Below, piece by piece: positions 7,305-15,450 of a stretch of DNA of 32,278 nt. Positions within the stretch are counted from its first letter, which is position 1, and every line of letters begins with the position of its first letter. The notes below the pieces were generated by a model that worked only from the letters and a program-made list of their open reading frames with translations, did not search any database and had not been told where the DNA came from. The position numbers were made by a program, and so were the translations under genes. Source of the stretch: an uncultured Bacillota bacterium (GTDB lineage Bacteria; Bacillota; Clostridia; Oscillospirales; Oscillospiraceae); the NCBI GenBank assembly GCA_947385365.1, contig CANDKT010000013.1, forward strand, positions 1 through 32,278, in the 5' to 3' direction.

Positions 7305-7333
7305 TTGACAAAACGAGACGGAAAGGTTATACT
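7305..7333 (+). promoter_or_regulatory. promoter of the antisense RNA
   Basis: Plus strand: TTGACA at 7305-7310, a 17-base spacer and TATACT at 7328-7333, near consensus. The predicted start is about 7340. The only thing it can drive before the terminator at 7386-7434 is a short RNA. Confidence 0.85.
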
Positions 7334-7339
7334 AAACAT

Positions 7340-7434
7340 AGAAAGGGCGCTGCCGGTAAACGGTTAGTCCCCTACTTTAAGTTACAAGAAGTAACCGCCA
7401 AGCTGTTGGGGAACAGGGGCGGTTACTTCTTTTT
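7340..7434 (+). ncRNA. candidate antisense antitoxin RNA (type I TA)
   Basis: A near-consensus promoter and a strong terminator delimit a transcript of about 95 bases with no reading frame or ribosome site. It is complementary to the last few codons and 3' untranslated region of the 26-residue toxin on the opposite strand. Convergent 3'-overlap is the arrangement of Bacillus txpA/RatA and bsrG/SR4. I infer that it represses the toxin by duplex formation and RNase III decay. No experimental evidence is available. Confidence 0.65.
7386..7434 (+). terminator. terminator of the antisense RNA, overlapping the toxin stop
   Basis: The 14-base arms 7386-7399 and 7418-7431 pair perfectly, with a further 5-bp inner helix (CTGTT/AACAG), and are followed by U-rich TTCTTTTT on the plus strand. 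On the minus strand the same hairpin sits at the toxin stop codon and may stabilise or end the toxin mRNA. Confidence 0.85.
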
Positions 7435-7503
7435 CGCCTGGATGAACAGGCTGCAAATGCCAATGATAACCGAAATAAGCTGGAGAATCTCGGATGTACT
7501 CAT
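7423..7503 (-). CDS. 26-residue membrane peptide, candidate type I toxin
   Basis: The peptide starts MSTSEILQLISVIIG, contains one hydrophobic helix of about 18 residues and ends AKKK. This matches the pattern of short holin-like type I toxins in Firmicutes (MSTxE start, one membrane helix, Lys-rich tail). ATG at 7503 has GAGGGGGG about 7 bases upstream; the longer frame to 7782 has no comparable start. The ribosome site can pair with CCCCTC further upstream (plus 7513-7518 with 7554-7559) around an inner GGGGGC/GCCCCC hairpin, so translation of the full-length mRNA may be blocked, as in known type I systems. The antisense RNA converges on its 3' end. Toxicity is inferred from design, not shown. 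Confidence 0.65.
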   Translation of the reverse strand: MSTSEILQLISVIIGICSLFIQAKKK

Positions 7504-7612
7504 TGAACAGCCCCCCTCTCGTGAAATCAGGGGGCAAGAAGTCGCCCCCTGTCGAGGGGACCAACCACCTTTCGTTACTGACAGCGCTGAAAGAGTATTC
7601 TTTCCTGATCTC

Positions 7613-7641
7613 AGAATAACACAATGTTCCGCAAAACGCAA
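7613..7641 (-). promoter_or_regulatory. candidate promoter of the toxin mRNA
   Basis: Minus strand: TTGCGT (7641-7636), a 17-base spacer and TATTCT (7618-7613). This is weaker than the antisense promoter, as expected if the antitoxin is in excess. The start near 7606 gives an untranslated leader of about 100 bases containing the stem that covers the ribosome site. Confidence 0.45.
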
Positions 7642-7768
7642 CAAAAATATCTTTTTTCTCCGCATGAACGCAGAACAAAAAAGATGTTTCCAGAATACTT
7701 TTTGCATCCTCCTCTTCCGGAAAAGTGTGCGATTTATGCGGAGCCACAGGAAAAAGAGGAATAGCCTC

Positions 7769-7797
7769 TTGTCAAACGGCACCGGAATTGGTATAAT
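7769..7797 (+). promoter_or_regulatory. promoter of the M60 protease-SLH operon
   Basis: TTGTCA at 7769-7774, a 17-base spacer and a perfect TATAAT at 7792-7797. Transcription should begin near 7804, which leaves too little leader for the ATG at 7809 and supports the ATG at 7845. Confidence 0.85.
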
Positions 7798-7844
7798 CAG
7801 GGAGGTTTATGTCACCCAAAAACCTAGGAAAGGGAATCGCAACT

Positions 7845-10800
7845 ATGAAAACTCACACTCGCATCTCAGCCGCCCTGCTGTCAGCGTCGATGCTGCTGAC
7901 TACGGCGTTCCCCGCCTGGTCCGCAGCGCCGCCGCAGCCGGAAAGCTCCGCACAGGGCAGCGTCACCGCCACTGTGCGCATCGACTACCCCCAATACCTG
8001 GAAGAGCTGAACGCCCGGCAGGTACAAGCCGAACTGCTCCAAGGGGAGACCTCGCTGGGTACGGTCGACCTGACCAGACCCGGTACACAACCGCTCTCCA
8101 ACGACAGTACGGCGGAAGTCTCCATGCGCAACCGTGACAACGGACCTCTGGAAAACGGCCCGCTCCCCGGCTGTCTGGACGTGACCGTCTCCAACCTGCC
8201 CCAAGGCAATTACGCCCTGCGCTTCACCGGGACGGGTTATCGGACCTGCTCTGTCCCCTTCGCCATCGACAACTACACCAAATATATTGAGCTTGGCACC
8301 GGCGACGGCACCTTCTCCCTGGGCGACCTGGACGGGAACGGTACTGTGGACAGCGCCGACCGAGACGCGATCGCCGCCGCTCTGGGCAGCTCCGAGACCG
8401 GACACCTGGAGCGCTTCGACTTGAACGGCGATGATAAGATCGACATCATCGACCTGTCCTATGTCAACCACAATACCCGCGCCCCGGAGACCGCCCCTGA
8501 AGTGAAAGATATCGCCGCCATCGGCTTGGCGTTGAGCGACTCCGCCAACAGCCTGCTGACGCAAGCTGGCACCACCGCAGAAGGCGACTTGACGGACCTG
8601 CTGGAAGACAACGGCCAATCGGTCAACTTCCGCGCCGCTACCGGGACCGATATCACCATCCCTGTCCCGCTGGCCGCCAACGTCGAGGCGCAGGAGATTG
8701 AAATCCTCACCCCCGACGCGCAAGGGACCATCCTGCAAGGTACTGCTATCGTGACCTTCGAGGAAAACGGGCAGGAATCTACCGTGACCGTTCCCTTCGA
8801 CAACTCCCCCATTCAAGACGTCCACGCCATCAGCCGCATCCCTGGCAACAGCGTCATCACCATCCAACTGGGACGGCGCGTGCCGGTGAAGCAAATCACC
8901 ATCACCGTCACCAAAACGGCCAGCGGTGATTTCGCGGCGGTGGAGACCATCCGCTTCCTGAAGGACATCGCCCCCGACAACCCCTCCGAACCCAACAGCG
9001 AGGTCAAAGGTCTGAGTGCCTCCGCCGGAAGCGAACAGGTCCAGTTGAGGTGGAACGCTCTGCCTAACGTGTCAGGCTACCGGGTGGACTACTGGGAGAA
9101 GGACACGCAGACAACAAAATCGCTCCAGACCGAGGTCCCCCAGGTCACGGTGACGGGATTGGAAAATCTCAAGCCCTACTGCTTCACCGTGACCCCCATC
9201 GACGGGGCTTGGTCAGGTCGGACCTGCCCCGCCGTGGAAGCCACGCCTCAGCCCGCCAAAGCCCCCGACGCCCCCGACAGCGTCCAGGTGTCCCCGTTGG
9301 ACGGCGCGCTGAACGTCTCCTGGAAGGCCAGCGAAAACGCCACCTACTACCAGGTGTTCTACAAGGCCCAGAGCGAACAGGACTTCCAGCAGTCCGGCGG
9401 CAACCTCACCGTGACACAGACCACGCTCCAGAACTTGACCAACGGCGTGACTTATCAGGTCTACGTCCTGGCGGGCAATGACGTGGGACTCAGCGGCCGC
9501 TCCCGCATCGCCGAAGGCACGCCGGAAGGCGTGGAAGATAAACTTCCCGTGGGCCTGCCCACCGCCGGCCTGCTGGACCCCAGCCTCATCGCCGATATCC
9601 GCTTGGGCGACCCCAACAACTACGACCGCAATACTTACTCCGGCCCCATCGACCCCAAGACCCTCATCGACGGCGACTACAGCACCCACTGGACCACCCG
9701 GAACTGGTCAGGCAACGAACACGTCATCTGCACCTTCACCAGACCGGTTGACCTCAACGCCGCCCTCTGGGTGCCCCGCCTGGACGGCAGCTACCCCACT
9801 TACCTGCGCGCTTACAGTACCCGCGTCTGGTACGACGGCGAGGACCTCAACGGTCCGGGCCACCTGCTGGTCCCTGACCCTGCCCGCGGCGGTCAGGACA
9901 ACGGCGGCGGCAGCGGCGGCGGTGATGTCCACACCTGGCCCAACGTCTCCAACTACAACACCGTCGCGACTTCCCGCTTCGCCATCCTGCCCTTCGGCCC
10001 GGCGAAGAACGTCGTCAAAATCAGCGTCGCCGTGGAACAGCGCGCTTACTACATCGTCAGCCTGTCCGAGCTGATGTTCCTGGAGTACGACCCCGCCCAC
10101 AGCCTGCCCGATAATATCACCGCGCTGTTCGCCAACGACCTGCACACGGCGTTGGCCGAAGGCGTGACGCAGGCCGATATCGACGGGCTCCGCGCCCGCC
10201 TGAACAGCGACGAGGCCCACTACTACCTGCACACCCAAATGCTGGCGGAAGAACTGAACCTGGCGCAGGAACTGCTGGACAGCGGTAAGAGCAGCGGCGT
10301 CCTGCTGGAGGGCCTGGACTCCCGGAGCAACGCCGCCGACTCCAAGTACGGCCAAGGCGGCAGCGTCCTGCAACCCATCGGCGCAGCTTCCCGCGCCAAT
10401 CAGGAGATCATCGTCTACGCCTCCGGCATCCCCGAGGGCCAGACCGTGACCCTGTACGCCACCCAGTTCAACGCCGAAGTCACGAATTGGCAGGCCAGCC
10501 TTGGAACGCTCACCAATGGCCGGAACATCCTCTACGTCCCCCAGATCACCAGCCAGCAAGGTTTGGACAAGGGCGGCAGCCTCTACGCCGTCTACAGCGG
10601 CCCCGACGCCGCCAATATCTCCCTGCACCTGCGCCGCGTCACCGATATCCCCATGCTGGACCTGACGGACTGGTACGCCCTGACAGAAGGACAGCGTCGG
10701 GAAACCATCGGCTCCTATGTGGACGAACTGGCCAACTATATCACCACGGCCAGGATCACCGACAGCAACAAGCAGACCAACTGCCTCAACGTTACCGAAA

Positions 10801-11210
10801 TCTCTCTGCCCTCTGTGCTGCTGTCCATCCCCGCCGCTGCGGTCCAGGACAACACCGGTCTGAATCGCGAGGACCGCATCGAGAGCCTTTACCAAACCAC
10901 CTTGGCTTGGGAAGACGTCATGCACATCTGCAAGACCACCCAAGGCATCGACAACACCTATGAGCGGAACGATATGCAGTCCCGTCAGAATATCCGCTGT
11001 ATGCAGATGTTCGCCGGCGCGTTCATGTACGCCGCAGGCAATCACATCGGCATCGGTTACGGCTCCAGCGCCGGGATGGTCACGGGCAAACCCCTGAGCG
11101 CCCTGCCTGAGGACGCGTCCGCTAACCAGCTGTTTGGCTGGGGCATCGCTCACGAAATCGGTCACAATATGGACAAATTGGGCAAGGCCGAGATCACCAA
11201 CAACATCTAG
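7845..11210 (+). CDS. secreted M60-family metalloprotease, interrupted by TAG
   Basis: A signal peptide (1-26) leads a multidomain secreted protein. Residues about 151-212 hold two calcium loops, DLDGNGTVDSADRD and DLNGDDKIDIIDLS, as in type I dockerins. FN3 modules lie at about 387-470 and 473-561, a discoidin (F5/8C)-like module at about 569-750, and the M60 (enhancin-like) catalytic domain from about 900. HEIGH at 1103-1107 with a Glu nine residues later (KAEITNNI) is the gluzincin zinc site. M60 proteases are known to attack mucin-type glycoproteins. At codon 1122 a TAG ends this part, and the same frame continues at once to 12788. Homologs have a Tyr at about this place (NNIYS), so this is a nonsense mutation, readthrough codon or sequencing error. 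Start: ATG 7845, AGGAAAGG upstream. Confidence 0.85.
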   Translation: MKTHTRISAALLSASMLLTTAFPAWSAAPPQPESSAQGSVTATVRIDYPQYLEELNARQVQAELLQGETSLGTVDLTRPGTQPLSNDSTAEVSMRNRDNGPLENGPLPGCLDVTVSNLPQGNYALRFTGTGYRTCSVPFAIDNYTKYIELGTGDGTFSLGDLDGNGTVDSADRDAIAAALGSSETGHLERFDLNGDDKIDIIDLSYVNHNTRAPETAPEVKDIAAIGLALSDSANSLLTQAGTTAEGDLTDLLEDNGQSVNFRAATGTDITIPVPLAANVEAQEIEILTPDAQGTILQGTAIVTFEENGQESTVTVPFDNSPIQDVHAISRIPGNSVITIQLGRRVPVKQITITVTKTASGDFAAVETIRFLKDIAPDNPSEPNSEVKGLSASAGSEQVQLRWNALPNVSGYRVDYWEKDTQTTKSLQTEVPQVTVTGLENLKPYCFTVTPIDGAWSGRTCPAVEATPQPAKAPDAPDSVQVSPLDGALNVSWKASENATYYQVFYKAQSEQDFQQSGGNLTVTQTTLQNLTNGVTYQVYVLAGNDVGLSGRSRIAEGTPEGVEDKLPVGLPTAGLLDPSLIADIRLGDPNNYDRNTYSGPIDPKTLIDGDYSTHWTTRNWSGNEHVICTFTRPVDLNAALWVPRLDGSYPTYLRAYSTRVWYDGEDLNGPGHLLVPDPARGGQDNGGGSGGGDVHTWPNVSNYNTVATSRFAILPFGPAKNVVKISVAVEQRAYYIVSLSELMFLEYDPAHSLPDNITALFANDLHTALAEGVTQADIDGLRARLNSDEAHYYLHTQMLAEELNLAQELLDSGKSSGVLLEGLDSRSNAADSKYGQGGSVLQPIGAASRANQEIIVYASGIPEGQTVTLYATQFNAEVTNWQASLGTLTNGRNILYVPQITSQQGLDKGGSLYAVYSGPDAANISLHLRRVTDIPMLDLTDWYALTEGQRRETIGSYVDELANYITTARITDSNKQTNCLNVTEISLPSVLLSIPAAAVQDNTGLNREDRIESLYQTTLAWEDVMHICKTTQGIDNTYERNDMQSRQNIRCMQMFAGAFMYAAGNHIGIGYGSSAGMVTGKPLSALPEDASANQLFGWGIAHEIGHNMDKLGKAEITNNI

Positions 11211-12788
11211 TCCCTGATGGTCCAGACCTGGGACGGCAAAGCCAATACCTTCCCGTCCCGCCTGGAAAAGAGCAATAAATACAACGATATCTTCCAGAAA
11301 ACCGCGCAGGGCCTGCCCGGCGACTCCAACAACGTGTTCGTTCAGCTGGGCCTGTACTGGCAGCTGCACCTGGCTTACGACAGCGCCGAAGCCCCTGCGG
11401 ACTTCTACAACCGGTTCTTCAAAGCCTGGAAGGCCGGGACCTACACGGAAGGCGCGCAGAGCTATGCCGACCGTGTCGCCCTCACCGCCGCCGGAGTCGC
11501 GGAGCGTAATCTAAGCGACTTCTTCACCCGCTGGGGCATGACGCTGAGTGAAAGCACCTTGACAAAACTGGCCTCCTACCCCGCCGAGAGCCGGGCGGTG
11601 TGGTATCTCAACGACCAGAGCCGCCGGGACCGTCTGGCCGGTCAGGCCGCAGGCGAAGGTTCCTTCACCATCACCGCAGCAATGGCCCCGGAGAGTGAAA
11701 ATCAGGTCAACGTGACCATGACCGCGTCGCTGACTCAAGGCAAACTTTTGGGTTATGAGATCCGCCGCGGCGGGAAAGCGGTCGCGTTCGTCTTCCCCGG
11801 AGAGGACGGCAGCGCGGTCTACACCGACACCATCGGTTCCGCCAATCACCGCACTTACATCTACCAGGCGGTGGCCTACGACACCTTAGGCAACCAGATT
11901 GGCCAGCCGGTCTCCTCCGGCGAGATCCGCATCGCCTACGACAAGACCTTGGACCCCGCCTCCTACACCGTCAGCCGCACGGGCGATTCCGTGACCTTCA
12001 CCTTGACGGAAGCGACCGACGTCTCCGGTCTGAAACTCACCGAAATCCCCGCCGCCGGTGACTATACCATCACCGTCACCACCCAGGACGGCAAGACTTA
12101 CACCGCCCGCAGCGGCAATTTTGGTCAAGGCAATCAGGCCGTCGACACCGCGGGCAGTTACCTGACCTACTTCCAGAAACCCGGCGCGGGCGCGGAAGAC
12201 ACCCGTATCTGGACCTACTGCGCCGCCAGCGTCACCGTCACCGGCATCCCGGAGACGTTGGAGTCCAGCAAGCTCCTGCTGGTCAGCTACGCCGGTGATG
12301 ATATCGCGTTCCTGGAGGACGGCGCGGCGGGTCTCCTCTCCGCCGATTACCGCTACGGCGAGGAAGAAGCGGACGTCATCCCCGCCGGTACGCTGGTCGT
12401 CGTAGGGACCTACCGCGGCGACCCGAGATTCTGCACGGTCAAGATCCTGGGCCAGTTCACCCGGACCACCGCAGAAGGGGAGGAATTGGAACCGGTCGAA
12501 CGGCCTCTGGACGGCTATGCTCTGCTCTTCGCGGAGGTCCCGGAAGACGGCGCGGTGAGCGATATCAGCGACGGTCTCTTCCTCTTCGTCCCCGACGTCC
12601 AGCGGGAGGCGGAGCTTCAGGACCAGAGCCACTGCGACGGCGTGAATCTCCTGCCCAGCCGCATCAAAGCGGTCCTGTCCCGTACCGACTCCGCCTCGGA
12701 CGCCAGCTCCCAGCGGGTCACGGCTGAAACTCTGTGGATCAACAGCCCCGGCGGAACGGAGCTGCCCACTATCGTGCTGGAGGGCTGA
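11211..12788 (+). pseudogene. C-terminal part of the M60 protease after the in-frame TAG
   Basis: This stretch continues the frame of the upstream protease for 525 codons with no shift and begins SLMVQTWDGK, the expected continuation of the M60 catalytic domain. A helical part (about 11250-11580, LGLYWQLHLAYD) completes the catalytic domain, and the rest is beta-sandwich-like sequence probably involved in binding. The first available ATG is at 11217 and has no Shine-Dalgarno, so independent translation is unlikely. If the TAG is a sequencing error or is read through, the full protein is 1,647 residues. If it is real, the product is a truncated protease without a complete active-site domain. 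The coding pattern has not decayed, so any mutation is recent. Confidence 0.75.
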
Positions 12789-12793
12789 GAACC

Positions 12794-15367
12794 ATGAAAA
12801 ATTTTGCCAAACGATTTTTGATTTTTCTGCTGGCGGCGGCACTTCTGTGCCCCGCCGGCGTGTGGGCCGCGGACGCGCCTACACCTACGCTGGTCTTTGA
12901 GACCGGCAGCAACGCGAACAGTATCCGCCTGTCCCTGAAGGGCTTAGGCGAACGCGTCATCCACAGCGTGCAGGTGGGACTTGTGTTCAGCGGCTCCTAC
13001 CCCAACGCCAAATTCACCGCTGTCGATGAGCAGGTTTACGGCACCTACACCGTCCGCGAGGACCAGGGCAAAACCACCGTCACGCTCTACTTGGACGGCA
13101 GCGCCGACTTGAACAATCAGGGTCAGTACGTCTTAGGCGAGCTGGCCCCGGGCGGCAAAGTCTCCGTACCAGAGCGCGCCTCCTTGACGCTGCTGAACCG
13201 GCGTCTGGAACCCATCCCTGGCTTTGACAACGCGGACATCCCCACCCAGAACGACCTGCCGACCCCCGACCCGGAAACTTACTCCGTCAACATCCAGCAG
13301 ACCGAACACGGCACGGTCCAGGCCAACCCGACCAGCGCCGCGGAGAATCGCACGGTCACGTTGACAGTCCAACCAGAAAGCGGTTATCAGTTGAGCGAAC
13401 TGAACGTTGTCTCCGGCAACGCCCCCTTGCACCTCACGCAAACCGAGACAAATCGTTACACCTTCTCTATGCCAGCCGGGGATGTGTCGGTCAGCGCCGC
13501 TTTCGCCCCAATCGTCCAACCACAACCCAGCTATACGGTCAACGTCCAGGCGAGCGAACACGGCACTGTGAAGGCCAATCCCACCAGCGCCGTGCAGAAC
13601 CAGACGGTCACGTTGACGGTCCAGCCCGACAGCGGCTATCGTTTTGATACGCTCGCCGTCAGGTCCGGAAACCTCCCCCTGACTGTCAATAAGATCCAGG
13701 ACAATACGTACACCTTTTCCATGCCCGCCAATGACGTCTCCGTCAACGCCACGTTTGCTCCGCTCACCCAACCAGACCCCAGCTACACGGTCAACATCCA
13801 GCCGAGCGAACACGGCACGATTCAGGCCAACCCCGCCAGTGCCACCCAGGGCAGTACCATCACCTTGACGGCCCAACCGGAAACCGGTTATCAGTTGAGC
13901 GAGCTGACGGCTGCCTTCGGCGGCGAACCCGTCATCATCACAAAGACCCAAACAAATACCTACACGTTCTTTATGCCCGCTGGTGAAGTCACGATCCACG
14001 CCGCCTTCGTCCCTGTGGTTGAGCCAGAAAAAACCTACGCGGTCAACGTCCAGCAAAGCGAACACGGCACGGTCCAGGCCAACCCCGTCAGCGCTGCCCA
14101 GAACAGCACAGTTACGTTGACGGTCCAGCCCGACGCCGGTTATCAGTTGGACAACCTCGCCATCACCGCCAGCGGCGTCTCCTTGACGCCCGCCCCGGCC
14201 CAGGCGAACACCTACACCTTCTCAATGCCCGCCAGTGACGTCTCCGTCCGCGCCACCTTCGTCCCGGTGGTACAAAAGGTCAACATCCAGCAAAGTACAC
14301 ACGGCACGGTCCAGGCCAACCCCGCCAGCGCCACACAGGGCAGCACGGTCACGTTGACTGTTCAACCCGAAAGCGGCTACAAACTGGATACGCTCACCGT
14401 CATATCCGGCAACATTTCCTTGAACCTCACCCAGACCCAGACCAATACCTACACCTTCTCCATGCCAGCCGGTGACGTGTCAGTCAGCGCCGCTTTCGTC
14501 CAGGAGAGCAGTTCCGGTGGAGGCGGCGGAGGCGGTGGAGGTGGAGGCGGCGGCTCCACCAGCTACGCCGTCCGCGTCCAGGAGAGCGAACACGGTACGG
14601 TCCAGGCCAGCCCCGCCACCGCCGCGCAAGGGCGTAAAATCACCCTGACCGTTCAACCTGACAGCGGCTACAAGCTGGACAAACTCACCGCCACGTCCGG
14701 CAGCAAGTCTTTGGAACTCACCGAGACCAAGACGAATACTTACACCTTCTCGATGCCCGCCAGCGATGTGACAGTCAACGCCACGTTCGTTTCGGAGAAC
14801 GGCGAGGCTCCGCAATCCCACCCCTTCACGGATGTGCCTTCGGGCAGCTGGTATGAAGAGGCCGTCCAGTACGTCTACGAGAACGGCTTGATGTCCGGCG
14901 TCTCCGAGGACGCCTTCGGGCCGGACCTGACCACCAGCCGGGCGATGGTCGTGACCATCCTGTACCGGCTGGCCGGTTCCCCAGAGACCGGCTCCGCTGA
15001 CTTCGCCGACGTCCCCGCCGATCAGTACTACGCCGCGCCGGTCGCTTGGGCGTCGTCCTGCGGCGTCGTCAGCGGCTACTCGGAAGATACCTTCGGCCCC
15101 AATGATCCCATCACGCGGGAACAAATGGCTCTGATCCTCTACCGCTTCGCGCAGGAGCAGAAACAGGACACCTCCAAGCGCGGCGACCTGACCGTCTTCG
15201 CCGACGCGGACCAGATCAGTTCCTATGCCACGGACGCGATGGCTTGGGCCAACGCGCAGGGCTTGATTAACGGCGTGGATGCCGTTACGCTCTCCCCCGC
15301 CGGGCGGGCGACCCGCGCTCAGGCCGCAACGATTTTGACTCAGTTCTGTAGACAGATGGCGGACTGA
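12794..15367 (+). CDS. SLH-anchored surface protein with six InlB-B-like repeats
   Basis: Signal peptide (1-25, ending VWA); residues about 26-160 form a beta-rich domain whose pattern (IRLSLKGLGERVIHSVQ and a later TVTLYLDGSADLNNQG) resembles a cohesin, although I cannot confirm it. Six repeats of about 80 residues follow (about 163-667), each with HGTVQANP, VTLTVQP, GY and YTFSMPA; they resemble the divergent InlB B-repeat (Flg_new_2). Thirteen glycines separate repeats 5 and 6. Three SLH domains (677-857) should bind the secondary wall polymer and hold it on the cell surface. ATG 12794 follows GGAGGG by 9 bases; the frame upstream to 12734 is inside the previous gene. Only 5 bases after the M60 gene, it is surely co-transcribed and may anchor the protease. 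Confidence 0.88.
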   Translation: MKNFAKRFLIFLLAAALLCPAGVWAADAPTPTLVFETGSNANSIRLSLKGLGERVIHSVQVGLVFSGSYPNAKFTAVDEQVYGTYTVREDQGKTTVTLYLDGSADLNNQGQYVLGELAPGGKVSVPERASLTLLNRRLEPIPGFDNADIPTQNDLPTPDPETYSVNIQQTEHGTVQANPTSAAENRTVTLTVQPESGYQLSELNVVSGNAPLHLTQTETNRYTFSMPAGDVSVSAAFAPIVQPQPSYTVNVQASEHGTVKANPTSAVQNQTVTLTVQPDSGYRFDTLAVRSGNLPLTVNKIQDNTYTFSMPANDVSVNATFAPLTQPDPSYTVNIQPSEHGTIQANPASATQGSTITLTAQPETGYQLSELTAAFGGEPVIITKTQTNTYTFFMPAGEVTIHAAFVPVVEPEKTYAVNVQQSEHGTVQANPVSAAQNSTVTLTVQPDAGYQLDNLAITASGVSLTPAPAQANTYTFSMPASDVSVRATFVPVVQKVNIQQSTHGTVQANPASATQGSTVTLTVQPESGYKLDTLTVISGNISLNLTQTQTNTYTFSMPAGDVSVSAAFVQESSSGGGGGGGGGGGGGSTSYAVRVQESEHGTVQASPATAAQGRKITLTVQPDSGYKLDKLTATSGSKSLELTETKTNTYTFSMPASDVTVNATFVSENGEAPQSHPFTDVPSGSWYEEAVQYVYENGLMSGVSEDAFGPDLTTSRAMVVTILYRLAGSPETGSADFADVPADQYYAAPVAWASSCGVVSGYSEDTFGPNDPITREQMALILYRFAQEQKQDTSKRGDLTVFADADQISSYATDAMAWANAQGLINGVDAVTLSPAGRATRAQAATILTQFCRQMAD
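13280..14800 (+). repeat. six direct repeats of about 245-255 bases in the SLH protein gene
   Basis: Units begin near 13280, 13532, 13784, 14036, 14279 and 14564. The first four are exactly 252 bases apart. The fifth begins without the linker that precedes the others, and the sixth follows the glycine tract at about 14515-14556. The repeats encode the InlB-B-like modules. Recombination between them could change repeat number. Confidence 0.85.
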
Positions 15368-15383
15368 ACCCCATCCCAAAGCA

Positions 15384-15420
15384 AAAAATCAGCGGAAGCG
15401 ATGTGCTTCCGCTGATTTTT
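15384..15420. terminator. bidirectional terminator between convergent genes
   Basis: The 16-base arms 15384-15399 and 15405-15420 are perfectly complementary, with GATGT between them. A-rich on the left and U-rich on the right, it can stop transcription from both the SLH gene (plus) and the LRR-DUF4132 gene (minus, stop at 15451). Confidence 0.9.
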
Positions 15421-15450
15421 CTGGCCATATGAGACGGGGGCTTGAGCCGC

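Noticed and set aside
7423..7782. 119-codon minus-strand ORF including the toxin
   Set aside because: Its first ~90 codons cross the predicted toxin promoter and leader and have no ribosome site. The best start is the internal ATG at 7503.
11208..11210. Pyrrolysine or recoded amber codon in the M60 gene
   Set aside because: metH in the same window ends at TAG in a normal way, and no pyl genes or recoding element are visible. Mutation or sequencing error is simpler.
9708..11369. 553-codon minus-strand frame under the M60 gene
   Set aside because: Antisense shadow of a high-GC coding region, with Val/Asp/Gly-rich composition and no family resemblance.
13280..14800. CRISPR or satellite array
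   Set aside because: The 252-base repeats are in frame and code a coherent protein domain. There are no short repeats with unique spacers.
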